Of a DNA stretch of 64,000 nt, positions 12,950 to 23,279 are shown in pieces. A program made the position numbers and the translations under genes. This DNA comes from Phoebastria nigripes. Its lineage: Eukaryota > Chordata > Aves > Procellariiformes > Diomedeidae. Location of the stretch: NCBI GenBank assembly GCA_035582835.1, contig JAYKAV010003066.1, positions 1,732,122-1,796,121 of the forward strand, in the 5' to 3' direction. Numbering within the stretch: the stretch's first letter is position 1; the number at the start of each line of letters is the position of its first letter. The notes below the pieces were generated by a model. That model saw only the letters and a program-made list of their open reading frames with translations. It searched no databases and was not told the origin of the DNA.

Positions 12950-13800
12950 TTGCCAGAACCAGATAATATTCACTCAAGAGCTTCTAAAAAAGACTGAAAT
13001 GGCTGAAATGTAAACTGGATGTTATGATCTTTGACTTTAAGCTGAGTCTGGAATCGGGAAAAATGCCAGGTTGATAATCTGACAGCAGTTCTTAAAAAGA
13101 ATTTCGCTGGGATCTAGAGATTTCAGACCAGTAGATCTGATGTGGACATCTACCAGGCAGATTAAAAAAAACCCCAAACTGTAACAGAATAAAAATATAG
13201 GCATATGCTGGATATCAGGAAGGAGTCAACATTTGTTTTGCAAGAGGAAGGTCAGTAGACATCTTTTAAAGATACAAAAAGTGAGCAAGATGGGTTGGGT
13301 TAGTCCACTTACTTAGATTTACAACTGATATACTCAATAAGGTGCCTCTTGTAAAGAAGCTAAGTCAGTATGAGACAACAGGGAAGGTCTCACAAGGGTA
13401 CAACAACTGGTTTCAAGAGGAGTAAATGGCCAGTTTTCTGAAATGGAGGGAGATCTGCACTAGCAATGTACTCCTAACTGATTTGGAACAGGGGATCAGG
13501 TGGTGAGGTGACAAAGTCTGCCAATGACATTATATTATTCAGAGCAATAGGAATGAAAGTCAGTTTGAAGCACTGCAGTAGGCCATCACTATACTGAATG
13601 ATAAAATCACAGAAGTTGTCCAAATGTAGGTAGGAATAAAACATACAGTCCTAACCTTAACACTGTATTATAACCAGCTTTGTGGTATTGATCTTACTTA
13701 GGAAAAAATAACTTGGGGTTTTAGTAGGTAATTCTATGAAGATGTCACCTGACTGTTCGCTGTCAATAAGCAAGTTGGATGTGAGGACATTTTAGGAAAA
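12950..13800 (+). mobile_element. Possible ancient degenerate LINE
   Basis: Phrases such as GATATCAGGAAGGAGTCAAC and GGTGGTGAGGTGACAAAGT with CCAATGACA resemble the reverse-transcriptase part of old CR1/L3-type LINEs, but stops and indels are everywhere. Low certainty. Confidence 0.3.
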
Positions 13801-13899
13801 GGAGCTGACTGTGACATGGAGCAACTGGTGTGAGAGGACACGATAATTACTTCCACTGAAAGAGCAAGGGGGCGTCAAACAAAACTAGCAGGAGACAAG

Positions 13900-16800
13900 T
13901 TGGATGAAACAGAAGAGGGTGGCTCTTCCCATGCAGTGTCTAAGAAACCCACGGGACCCCTTGCCACAGGATATTTCAGTTGCTGAGGTTTCTTTGGATA
14001 CAAAAAGTGATTATGTTAACACATGCAAAAAAATGTGTCAAGGGCTATTAAACACAAATATACTACCTTGTTTCAGTCAGTCTCTGAAACAGAAATTGCT
14101 GTAATCTGGGAGGACAACCTGTGTGCTTGTCCAGCTCAGCCCTAGCCATCTGATGTCAGAGAGGAGGTCAGATGCACTTTCCATCTGATCTTGTATTGCC
14201 ATGTTCTGCCCTTACTTGCTAAAGCGCTAGTAATCGCCACCTTCTAGTGCTTGTTTATCAAAAACAAATTCACACCAGCCTGGCACACAACCTACGTGGC
14301 TCATCCTTCACATGGTGAGGATGGAAAATAGTCTGAAACACTGTCTGTCTGCTGTCTGTGGCATTTGACCTGTTAGAGAGGAAGGAAAGAGGAACCAGAG
14401 GTCTTTGCCGGCCTACCTTACATCCTCCAGTGTGGGGTAGCAAGTGGGGCCATGTGGAAGGAAGGGAAGGGGCAGCGCAGAGTTGTCTGGGGGCTCTCAG
14501 GAGCCTCTGCCTCCTAGGAGAGACGAGGCGTGGGGCTTCAAGTGGGGCCCCTTTGTGTATGGCTCACGTGGTCCAGGGAGTCGTCTACTGTGGNGTCTCC
14601 TAATGCAGTTGGTCAACTGTCTGGGGAGAGAGTTCAGCGCAGGACAATGCAATAAAAGAAACAGAAAGGAAAGAGGGCTTGATAGCGTCCGTACAGTTGA
14701 ACTAACAGGGTGTGCTCGGTTCCAGCATTAGCTATTTGTGTCTCCCATTTTCATTTTCTGAATGGGACAGGGAACTAGCCCGTATGGTGGAGATGCTAAT
14801 GTTTTTCAACCTTTGGGGCTCTGCAAAGAAAATCTGTAGTATTTTGTATTAAAAAATGTGTGTGTGCATGCACACACATGTGCAAGTGTATAATGCAATG
14901 GAGGTCTAAAAGAACAAGTTGCCATGTGCCTATCTCCATGAGCCTGGGGATGGCTGGTGAAAGCAGGAGCACAGGTGCACAAATGCATGAAAAGTATGTA
15001 ATGTCTTTAAAGAATAAGTAAAAAAAAATCTATGGATGGAAAAAATGTCTGTTTGCTGTGGAAAATATCTACGTTACATGTTGCAACTTCTTGCTTGTAA
15101 TGTAGCAACTAGGGCTGAAGACAAAAAGAGGCACAGAAGGAGACAATCACAAGGGCCTTTACAAGACAATGGCCATTTTTTTCTGTTTTCCAAGATAGAA
15201 AAATTAAATAGTCTTATCTGGTTAGTATTATCTTGATAATGAATATCCTATACTGTTATGTATAGGTTTTGTATGGCATTGTTCTCTCCAATCTCCACGA
15301 CATGATGCTGCCACTGCATGTCACTACTGCAACTGAACCACCCAGACAGATTTTAGCGAGGTCTGTAAAGCTCAGGTGGGGTGAGAGCCACCCCTGCTCC
15401 AGCAAGGTCCCAGCACCCTGGCAGCACAGAAGGAGCCTCGATCACTGCTGAGCTGCTTTAACCATCTCCCACATCTTCTTCTCGCTCCTTTGTCTTGAGG
15501 TGGTAGCTTTCCCCCAAGACTATGTGGCAGTCATGGGGCTGTCACAGAGGGGGAGAAGGAGCCTCTGTAGGAAGGTGATCACCCCTTTGCCTTCTCTTAG
15601 AGTCAGAGCGCTTCCTCTCATACGCCCAATGTAGAAAAACGGCTGAAAAACTTTAGGTGTGAATTAAAAAAATGAAAGAAAAAGAAAGTATTTGTTCAAA
15701 GCCTTAAGTCCTTTGATAGGTGGTCCATGAAACTCGGCACACATCAGTACCTCTACAGCTCTGTTGCAGGCTGGTTTCTGTGTTTTGAAGACCCTCAGCA
15801 TTCTCCTCAGCACTATTGAACTCAAACCGCCAAACCCAGGTGCTGGCTGGCTGCTGTTCCTGAAGTTCAGACCATATGGGGTTTGCCAAGTCCTTTTTCT
15901 GTCATAGGAGTAGAGTGGTAGGTTACTGCATGCCTGGAGGAGCCGAGGTCCATGTTTAGTTCCTTCGTTTTTGCTTTGCTTCCCTTTACTGAAATGACTG
16001 ATGTTAGGGAGCAGAGGCAAGTTCTTTTGGGGATTCAGGTTATCCTGAGAGAAAGTGCTGAACCCTTTAAACTAGGCTGCTGTGTCTTTGCAGCTTTTGC
16101 ACTTTGCAAAGTGTTTACCTGACACCAGCTAATAGGGTAGGTCTTGTCTCAGAAATAATGGACGATAATGAAAGCAATGTTTTATTTGGCGTCCCAATTT
16201 TGTAGCACTGAAATGACGAAAACTTTCAAGACCAATACGTTTTGGAGAGAGCTTAAACTGAAAATTCAGACCAATAACTGACCCAGATTAATTCAGCAAG
16301 TGCAGGACCTTCAAAATAATGCATATTCCCCATTTCTTATTTTTTCGCCCAAACCGATAGTCAGGGAAGGAAAGTTACATCCCATTATTCATTTCTGATA
16401 GCTCATTCACTGATGTGTGCATGAACCTAACCTTCCCAGGAGTATTTAGAAAAATGTTGGCCAGGCTTCCTTCTTTCTGTAGTCACCTGGCTATTTCATG
16501 TCGCTACATAAATCTGCTTGGCCTGCTGGCCATGCTCCTGATTGCTGTTTTTGCAAATGCCCAGTTCTTCTAGTACGGGGACAAATTAGTTTCAGTGGAG
16601 TTATGCTGGTTTACAGTAGCTGAGAATCTGTCCCTTGCTGTAAACCTCTGAGGGAAAAAGTAATAATTCAGAGAAGTAGTGGACTTTTCTCCTTTGAATT
16701 AACATCGCTGAACTATAGCTGAGTGTAAAAATTACTCTCCTGAGAATGAGAGTTCTTGTGAATTCTCAGTCAGCTCTGGAAAGCATATTTAATACCAACA

Positions 16801-18299
16801 TTCAGAAACTTGTCTTTTATGAAAGGTTTCCAACTAGAGACTTGATTTGCCTCCAGATACTATAAACCATGCTGAGATCTGTGCAGAACTAGCTTTGGCC
16901 TTGGAAATGAGTGGTGTGGAACTCACAGTTTCGTACTGATCTCTTGAAAACATCTTTAAATAATAACATTTTCTAATGGTAAAATTCAAAGAAGTTATTT
17001 GTCACATGGAATTTCTTACTATGCCTTCTGTCAAGAAAATACTGTGAAAATAGTTTCAGCCATCTCCATGAGCATTTGGCTCAGAATAAGTTTCCATATT
17101 TAATGAACATCATTCTTAATAGGAATAATTGTATTTTTGTCACACTTTNGGCTACATTACGGAAAATTTAGAAAAATGAGCTACCAGAAAGACAAAAAGT
17201 GAATGCGTGAAAGCTCCTGTGAATTTGGAAATACCTGTTTAAAACTTCTCATGCGTAACGTCCCCCTTGTGGTTTTTGGAGCAAGCTTTTTTTGCCTCAT
17301 AAATTTCCTTTGTGTGTTCCCGGCAGCCATCCACCTGTAGAAGAGGGATCCCTGTGGGTGCGCAGCCAATGTAAATAGCATCCCTCACACCCTGCCAGGA
17401 CCGGCAGGTCAGCGGGGAGGCAGCACCCCGGTCGGTCGGGAGCTCAGTCGTCTGCCAGCATCAAGATGTCACAGCCGGGCAGTGAGCTCTGAGTGAAGGA
17501 GACTTGACCGGCCTTTTCTGGCTGCTCCCCTCGGCTCAGACCCGTAGGATCCCAGCAGTAGATTCACCGCCCCTTCCTTTTTATTGATTGTTAGAAACGG
17601 AATTGATTGAAGGATGATCCCTTTCCCAAGAGCATTCTCTAGGCAGCACTCTCTGCCTGAGGAGCAGGCACTGAATAAGCCTTGGTACGTAAGTTCACCC
17701 GGCTGGAGGATCCAGGCCTTAGTCCTCTGTGTAAAAATCAGATCATGTTGTTGTATTAAGAGGCAGCCCTGTTCTTCCTTTGTCTCCCATCCCCCACCTT
17801 CAATACCTCAACGTCACTCCAGAGGATTTCGTCTCCTCTGACCCTCAGCAACTAGAGAAATTTGAGAGAAACACAAGCCGCCCCTGCTATGTAAAATAAA
17901 AGACTTTTGTGGAAATCCTTTCTCTTCGCTAGAGCATTTCGAGCAGTCTTTGCTGCAGTGATGCCAGCGCTAACCAGCAGCCCGGCCGGGGTAGCCACCG
18001 AGCCGTATTAGCCTGGCGGCCGCTGTAGGGTAACCTCAAAGCCAGCCGGGGAGTATCGGTGCTACACGGAGATCATAGCTGTGGCTGTGGCTCTCGCCAT
18101 AGGCTTTCTGAAAGCATTGTGCACCTGCAGAAGCCTTTGGCAGTTAATCCTTCCTGTTGGGCAGGCTGGCACGGATGCATGGACACCGTTACTGTGGCAA
18201 GACTGGGGAGCAGGCTGAGCTGAAGCAGCGGGTCCGCAGAAGCAGTCTGGGCAGACGGGGGTTAGTTTTGCTGCTCACAGGTTCAGAGGAACGAGCAGC
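13900..18299. other. Intergenic DNA upstream of the FBXO36-like gene
   Basis: No recognised exon. A small alternating purine-pyrimidine tract (GTGTGTGCATGCACACAC) lies near 14857. GC rises at about 17.3-18.2 kb, where the promoter or an upstream exon of the FBXO36-like gene may lie; no TATA box or clear start is visible. Confidence 0.35.
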
Positions 18300-18395
18300 A
18301 TAGTGTCCCTTCTGCAGGAGACCCTTCACCAGCTCCACTGCCAGTCTCCTCCCCCCAGCAAAGACTTCCACTGCTTCACCGTCACCAGCGCAGAG
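18300..18395 (+). CDS. FBXO36-like exon 1 (5' limit uncertain)
   Basis: In frame from 18300 it reads I-V-S-L-L-Q-E-T-L, then PPPSKDFHCFTVTSAE, aligning residue for residue with the FBXO36 N-terminus without gaps. The donor is GAG/GTAAGG. The first aligned codon is ATA where ATG is expected. Confidence 0.78.
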
Positions 18396-21300
18396 GTAAG
18401 GAGGCAGGATGAGTCCGGACGCAGGTGTCTTCCCAAGCGTTCACTGATGCTGACACCAGCAAGGTAAAAAAAAAAGTTTATTGCACTGTTACGCTTCTGG
18501 AAAGGAAAATCTCTGTTGGTGCCGAAACTGCACAACACCCTGGAAAGCTGTCAAACAGCCTTGTAGTAATGCCAAAAGATGTTTTGAAAAGTGACATAAT
18601 TTAAATCCTTTAATTTATATTGAATGCTCTTTCCTGCCTGCTGAGCAAGATTCTGACAAACTTTTCTCCAGAGAAAGCACAAATTTACATTTCTTTTTCA
18701 AGCATGAAGTTCTATGACACTTCCATTCTGCTGGCATTTGGAAGTCCTTTGTGGGTTTTGTTTGAACCATAGTATATCATAGAACAATACACACACAAAA
18801 AAATCTCAATAGCACGAAGCTGAACACCCATCATCAAGAACTGAAATAGCTAAGAATTCAGCGGCGGCAGTAATTTGCTTTCTTTTCTATATCTTATGGC
18901 ACAAGGATATTTTTAGAAGCACCTCAGACACAAGAGCTTCATTCCTCTTCTTAAAAGGAGCTAAATCATTTTTTAAAAGGGAAATTACCCACCTTAAAAA
19001 AATCACTTCATATTTTAAATGTGTTTGATACAGGAGTTGCCAACATTTGCCACCTGAGGGTCCCAGGCTTACCCTTTGAGGAAAGAAGGAAGTCCCTCAA
19101 AACTGCTTTTGCTTTCCCTCTCAAACAGCGCTGCTTATAAACTTCAACAACTTTGAAACATTACCCAAAACCACTAGCTTTTTCAAAAAAGCTGGTACCT
19201 GTCTCCCTGATCAGCCGTAGTGTCAGGTAACGTTTAGCAGTGATCGGTCACACCTCACAGGCTGCTTTTATAGAAGCAAAATTTTTTCAGCAGTTATGGC
19301 TAAGTTTTCAAGAAAATCAATCCTGTCCATGTAGTGAAAGTGTAGTGATCAACCATGATTCTTGGTTGATCAAGAATTTTTTCATTCGTTCCACCTCTAG
19401 ATGCCACAGGAGAAAGCTAGCACCGCAGGCTGGCTGCCTACCTGTTCTTCTGCGTACTCATGTCCCAGGCTCACCTCCTTTTGAATACCGGACATATATT
19501 CATTGTTCCTGTGCCACGAGTGTCCTTTAGTTCAAACCCACCCCCGCCTTGTTCCCTGATTTCAACCATCTCCCGTGGGATGTGTTCTTGGGGAGCAGGA
19601 GCTTGCTCAGTCTTCCCTCCCTCTTTGTCCTGATCTGCTCCCTCCTTCCAGCTTGAAAGCATCCTTCCTGAGCAGGGGCAAGCAGCTTTTTGGGTGTCCC
19701 AGGGAGGTCTCAGGAGGGCGTGCTGTGCAGGCGTAGGTTTCCCCTGGCTCTCTGGGACATGCCCTGCCTGACGCACTCGAGGACGGTGACTGACTTTCAC
19801 AGAACCACGTCCTACTGTGGATTGTGGTTTTCCCATGATTGACTTAAAAAACAGCTGGTCATTTCTATCCAAGTCTTCCGTTAAGAGCACTCTTGCTACT
19901 CGTCCCCAAGCGTGGCACTTGCATTTTGCCCTATTGCATTTTATCCTGTTTTTATTACTCCAGACACTGCTAGCTGACTCCTGCCTCGGTCATTTGTGGA
20001 AATAGAATGACCCAAAGCCAGCTAATGACCTGTCTCCTCTGTGGTTCTCATTTCATCCTGAGTGTTTTGTCTTTCTCTGGTTTGCCAGCCCGTTCACCTA
20101 GCTCATGGTTCTTGAATTAATTTCCAGCTTCTATAGCTCATCTAATAATTTCCATTTAGCACGGAATTAAACACTTTATTAAATTCCAAACAAATCAGGT
20201 GTACCCCATTGACCACATTTCTTCTGGGCCAAACTAAGTTAACTTCTATTCTTTTTTCATGCTGTTGATTTCTGTAGGTGATCTGGAGTACTTGGCGGAT
20301 TTCCTTTCAACCTAGTCAAGAGAAGGTTTTCCCAAAGGAGGTGAAGAAACTCCATACTGAATTTTTGATGGATGAGCAGTTACAGAGCAAGTATTGCACT
20401 AGCAAACAGAGAATACATGAAGTGTTAAAAGCCATCTCAGCCCTCGTGAATAAGACTTTTTTGTACTGTATGGTTAAACTTTTTTTCTAACTTGATAAGA
20501 ATTTTTTTCTCTACAGCTAGGGATTTCATTTGATCTAAGAAATCATCCTAAAATATCATGAGTCTCCCCCCTTTCAGTTAATATTATTGTGAGAGATGCT
20601 TGCATATAGTTTGCAGTTCTAGATTATCTTTTTTGCGTAAGCAAAATGTAAAAAATAATTGTATTCACCTGTGAAGTTTCTCTCCTGGTGAAAATGTCAA
20701 CAGTTTGAAGGCATGGAGTATAATCACACAAGACAGCTATTTTATTTCATTTCATTCTTTCTTTTAGGTCTCTCAATTACTTTCTGGAATTGCCTTTTTG
20801 TTCTTCTTATTACATGATAATGACTGTAATGAATAGAGCAATAAACCTGTTACCTAACACTGTAGCTGTGGAGAAATCACAAGTCATTGGAAGTATGTCT
20901 TAAATACCCATTGAATACATTTCTCCCCTATGTAACACATTTCCAAGTGTTTTCTTCTTAGGTATTTGATCTTTAAATAAGGAACTTAAAAGTTTTCAAT
21001 ACACAATCAACTTTAATGTTTGTATTGCAGGATAGCATTATAAATTAAGGAAACAACACTGAGTCGATTCAGCTGTGGAAGCGTTTCCATTTTTCATTTG
21101 ACATCCCTAAGCTAATCACATTTAATATTCCCCTTTTAATTGTTTTGGATTTTGCCCTGTGTGGAGGGCTCATTTACCTCTCTCAAGTATTTCATTTCAT
21201 TTCATTTCAATGGAGTGTCTTGAGTTGTAACTTTTCAGGGGAGGGGAGGCGGAACGCCCAACTCTGAACTAAACAACATTGCTGTCAGTGGAGCGAGTCC

Positions 21301-23224
21301 CCTCTCTTTGGTAGCAGCTGCAGGAGCGGCGGAGGGACGGCTGCTCTGCGAGGGAAGGGGAGCCGGGAGCTGGGAGCCAGGGTGGGCAGGGGCCCTGCCC
21401 TCACCAACGGGTCTGTAGTGGACGAGGAGGTCCAAGGTCAAGCCAGGAAACGGAGTCGGTGGGTCGGGGTGCGGGAGGTGCATGGCCAGGCACAGCTGCC
21501 CGCTGTCAGAGCTGACCTCGAGCACAGCCAGCCAAACCCCTCGGAGCAGGGAGGGAGGAGGCTGCAGAGCCTTTTGGGACACCCGGGGCCCTGGCAGATC
21601 CTCTCTCCCTCAGTAGCATCTTCACATCTCTTCTCTGTTCTCTTAACAGCAATGCCCTCCTCTCCCTTTATACCACTGAAAAATGGCTGTGGTAGCTGCA
21701 GAGCCTCTTTGCTGCTTGAAGGCTGTCACAGGTCTGCCTGATCAATGTGTGGGGGGGCTGCGGGGTCCCCAGCAGGACCAGGCTGGTAGATGCTCTCCAC
21801 CCCACCTCTGTGTCAATGCTTCAGACAAGTTTTGAACTGCAGTCATCCCCAACCTCTCTGCAATTCAGCCAGCATCCAGCCTGTCATCAGCTCATCCTTC
21901 CTCTTTCTGATCAACGTATACAGCAATGGCCCAATCTATTGTCTCCTCTTGAGTCCCAACTTCTCCCGACCTCTTTCCTCCTAACACCAAAGTATTGACA
22001 TATTCCTAGCCCAGTTTTATCGCATTCATGATCACGTTTTAAAATAATCAGGTTGCGTGAGGATTATTTTGTGTTTATTCTTCTCTGTCTTTTTCTTTTC
22101 TTGTACCACAGAGCGGGTGAGGAACGTCTTTGGCCACAACACGCTGGAGTACACAGTTAATTTATGTCAGGGGCATTACGATTTCCTCGTCCGAATGCCC
22201 GAGAACGTAATTATACAGATACTGTCGTTTCTAGATGTTGATGACCTTCAACAGCTATCAAAAACATGCAAGAAGTTCCAGCAGGTAATGTCAGATATTG
22301 GTGCTCGTATTCAAGTTCACTGTTAAGAAACAACGTGAGGCGGAACTTCGTTTCAGTCTCATTCAGTAGAACCATCCGCATTTCTGCGGTAACCAGAGAT
22401 GGAAAGCAGCACAAGACAGAGACCTGGGCACAGATCAGTAGTAACAGGCCAGGTCCTTCATGCTGTGGATAATCTAAACCCTCTGTCTGACCAGCTGGAT
22501 CCTTCTAGCATTACTTTCTGTTCACAAGAGCTGGCAACTGAGATCCTGATTAAAAAAAAAAAAATCCTGCAAGTTTTATGCAGAATATTCCTATTTGACT
22601 TTAGAATATATAAACATTTTTAAAGAGAAAAAAAAAAAGAGCTTCCTGCATTGTTTTGTATCTCCTGCCTTCTACACATGCCGGGAGGCAATTCTGGATC
22701 CTGCATGGACCATGGGTCAATATGCCATTTTTGTACCAGCATGTAAAACCCCTCTGAAGTTAGTCTTTACCCTTTTGGAGAGTATTTATTTTTTCTAATC
22801 AAGGCTGCTAGTTGGAATTAGGCAAAGAACACTGCATTCACAATTGCAGTCCGACATCTTCTGTGTTTGTGTCAGTTTGAATCAAAATACTATAATATTT
22901 CTATATGAAACAGTAATGAGCCTCTGATAGTATTTACATAGTTGTAGATGAGATATGCAAATGGGACATGTTCAGGAGATCAGGATGTGGTCTAATGAAG
23001 TGTAAACCACAAAATATATCTGGAAAACATTTACTTTTTAGTTATGCAGCAGTGAAGAGGTTTGGGAGAGGGTTAAACTGTTAAGAGTTAAACCAGCTCT
23101 CGGTAAGAAGAAGATGACATTTTCAGTCTTCAAGAAGAACTTCAATGAGAAGCCCAAGCGGACGCAGAGAAGAGAGAGTGCAGTCTCTGAAGTCACTTGG
23201 AAACTATCAGATAAGACTCAATAG
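18300..23224 (+). CDS. FBXO36-like F-box protein, four exons, start codon not ATG
   Basis: Probable substrate adaptor of an SCF ubiquitin ligase; the F-box would bind SKP1, substrate unknown. Exons: about 18300-18395, 20278-20386, 22112-22284, 23042-23224, phases 0, 1, 0, about 185 aa. Human FBXO36 is 188 aa and aligns end to end. Matching blocks: SLLQETL and PPPSKDFHCF (exon 1), WSTWRISF and HTEFLMDEQLQ (exon 2), VFGHNTLEYTVNLCQGHYDF plus the F-box MPENVIIQILSFLDVDDLQQ (exon 3), and LCSSEEVWERV (exon 4). Divergence from FBXO36, mainly at the C-terminus, suggests a paralogue. Oddities: the codon aligned to the FBXO36 start Met is ATA (18300-18302), followed by GTG; an in-frame TGA lies at 18216-18218 with no ATG between; the second intron starts with GC. 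It may use a non-AUG start, an unseen upstream exon (acceptor-like TTTGCTGCTCACAG ends at 18280), or be start-less. It converges on UPF3A. Confidence 0.85.
18396..20277 (+). other. FBXO36-like intron 1
   Basis: GT-AG intron with no recognised feature inside. Confidence 0.7.
20278..20386 (+). CDS. FBXO36-like exon 2
   Basis: 109 nt encoding VIWSTWRISFQPSQEKVF and HTEFLMDEQLQ, matching the FBXO36 segment with the WKIS and EDFL blocks. Acceptor TTTCTGTAG. The only donor that joins in frame to exon 3 is CAGA/GCAAGT, the classical GC-AG donor consensus. Confidence 0.82.
20387..22111 (+). other. FBXO36-like intron 2 (GC-AG)
   Basis: Starts GCAAGT and ends CCACAG. Contains a small (ATTTC)n run near 21187-21207 and a GC-rich block at 21.24-21.6 kb without a convincing exon. 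Confidence 0.7.
22112..22284 (+). CDS. FBXO36-like exon 3 (F-box)
   Basis: 173 nt encoding VFGHNTLEYTVNLCQGHYDF and an F-box with the usual hydrophobic spacing (MPENVIIQILSFLDVDDLQQ, LSKTCKKFQQ). Acceptor TACCACAG, donor CAG/GTAATG. Confidence 0.88.
22285..23041 (+). other. FBXO36-like intron 3
   Basis: Short GT-AG intron, AT-rich, no feature recognised. Confidence 0.7.
23042..23224 (+). CDS. FBXO36-like terminal exon
   Basis: 60 residues plus TAG. LCSSEEVWERV matches the end of the F-box region (Trp in the expected position). The remainder is basic and differs from FBXO36. The acceptor TTTTTAG is short on pyrimidines but usable. Confidence 0.8.
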   Translation, partial: LCSSEEVWERVKLLRVKPALGKKKMTFSVFKKNFNEKPKRTQRRESAVSEVTWKLSDKTQ

Positions 23225-23272
23225 GTTTCCCATTTGTTTCACATATTCTTTCTTTCAAAGGAAACAGTTATA

Positions 23273-23278
23273 AATAAA
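23273..23278 (+). terminator. Candidate polyadenylation signal of the FBXO36-like gene
   Basis: AATAAA within ATAAATAAATAATAA, 49 nt after the TAG. The short 3' UTR this implies is plausible; cleavage is not shown by sequence alone. Confidence 0.45.
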
Positions 23279-23279
23279 T

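Noticed and set aside
15664..16020. 118-codon minus-strand ORF
   Set aside because: No recognised family, no good splice context; overlapping frame is equally open.
17614..17690. Possible upstream first exon for the FBXO36-like gene (ATG 17614, GTAAGT-like donor near 17689)
   Set aside because: It does not resemble the FBXO36 N-terminus, and its join to the acceptor ending at 18280 is untested; the aligned N-terminus is already inside the exon ending at 18395.
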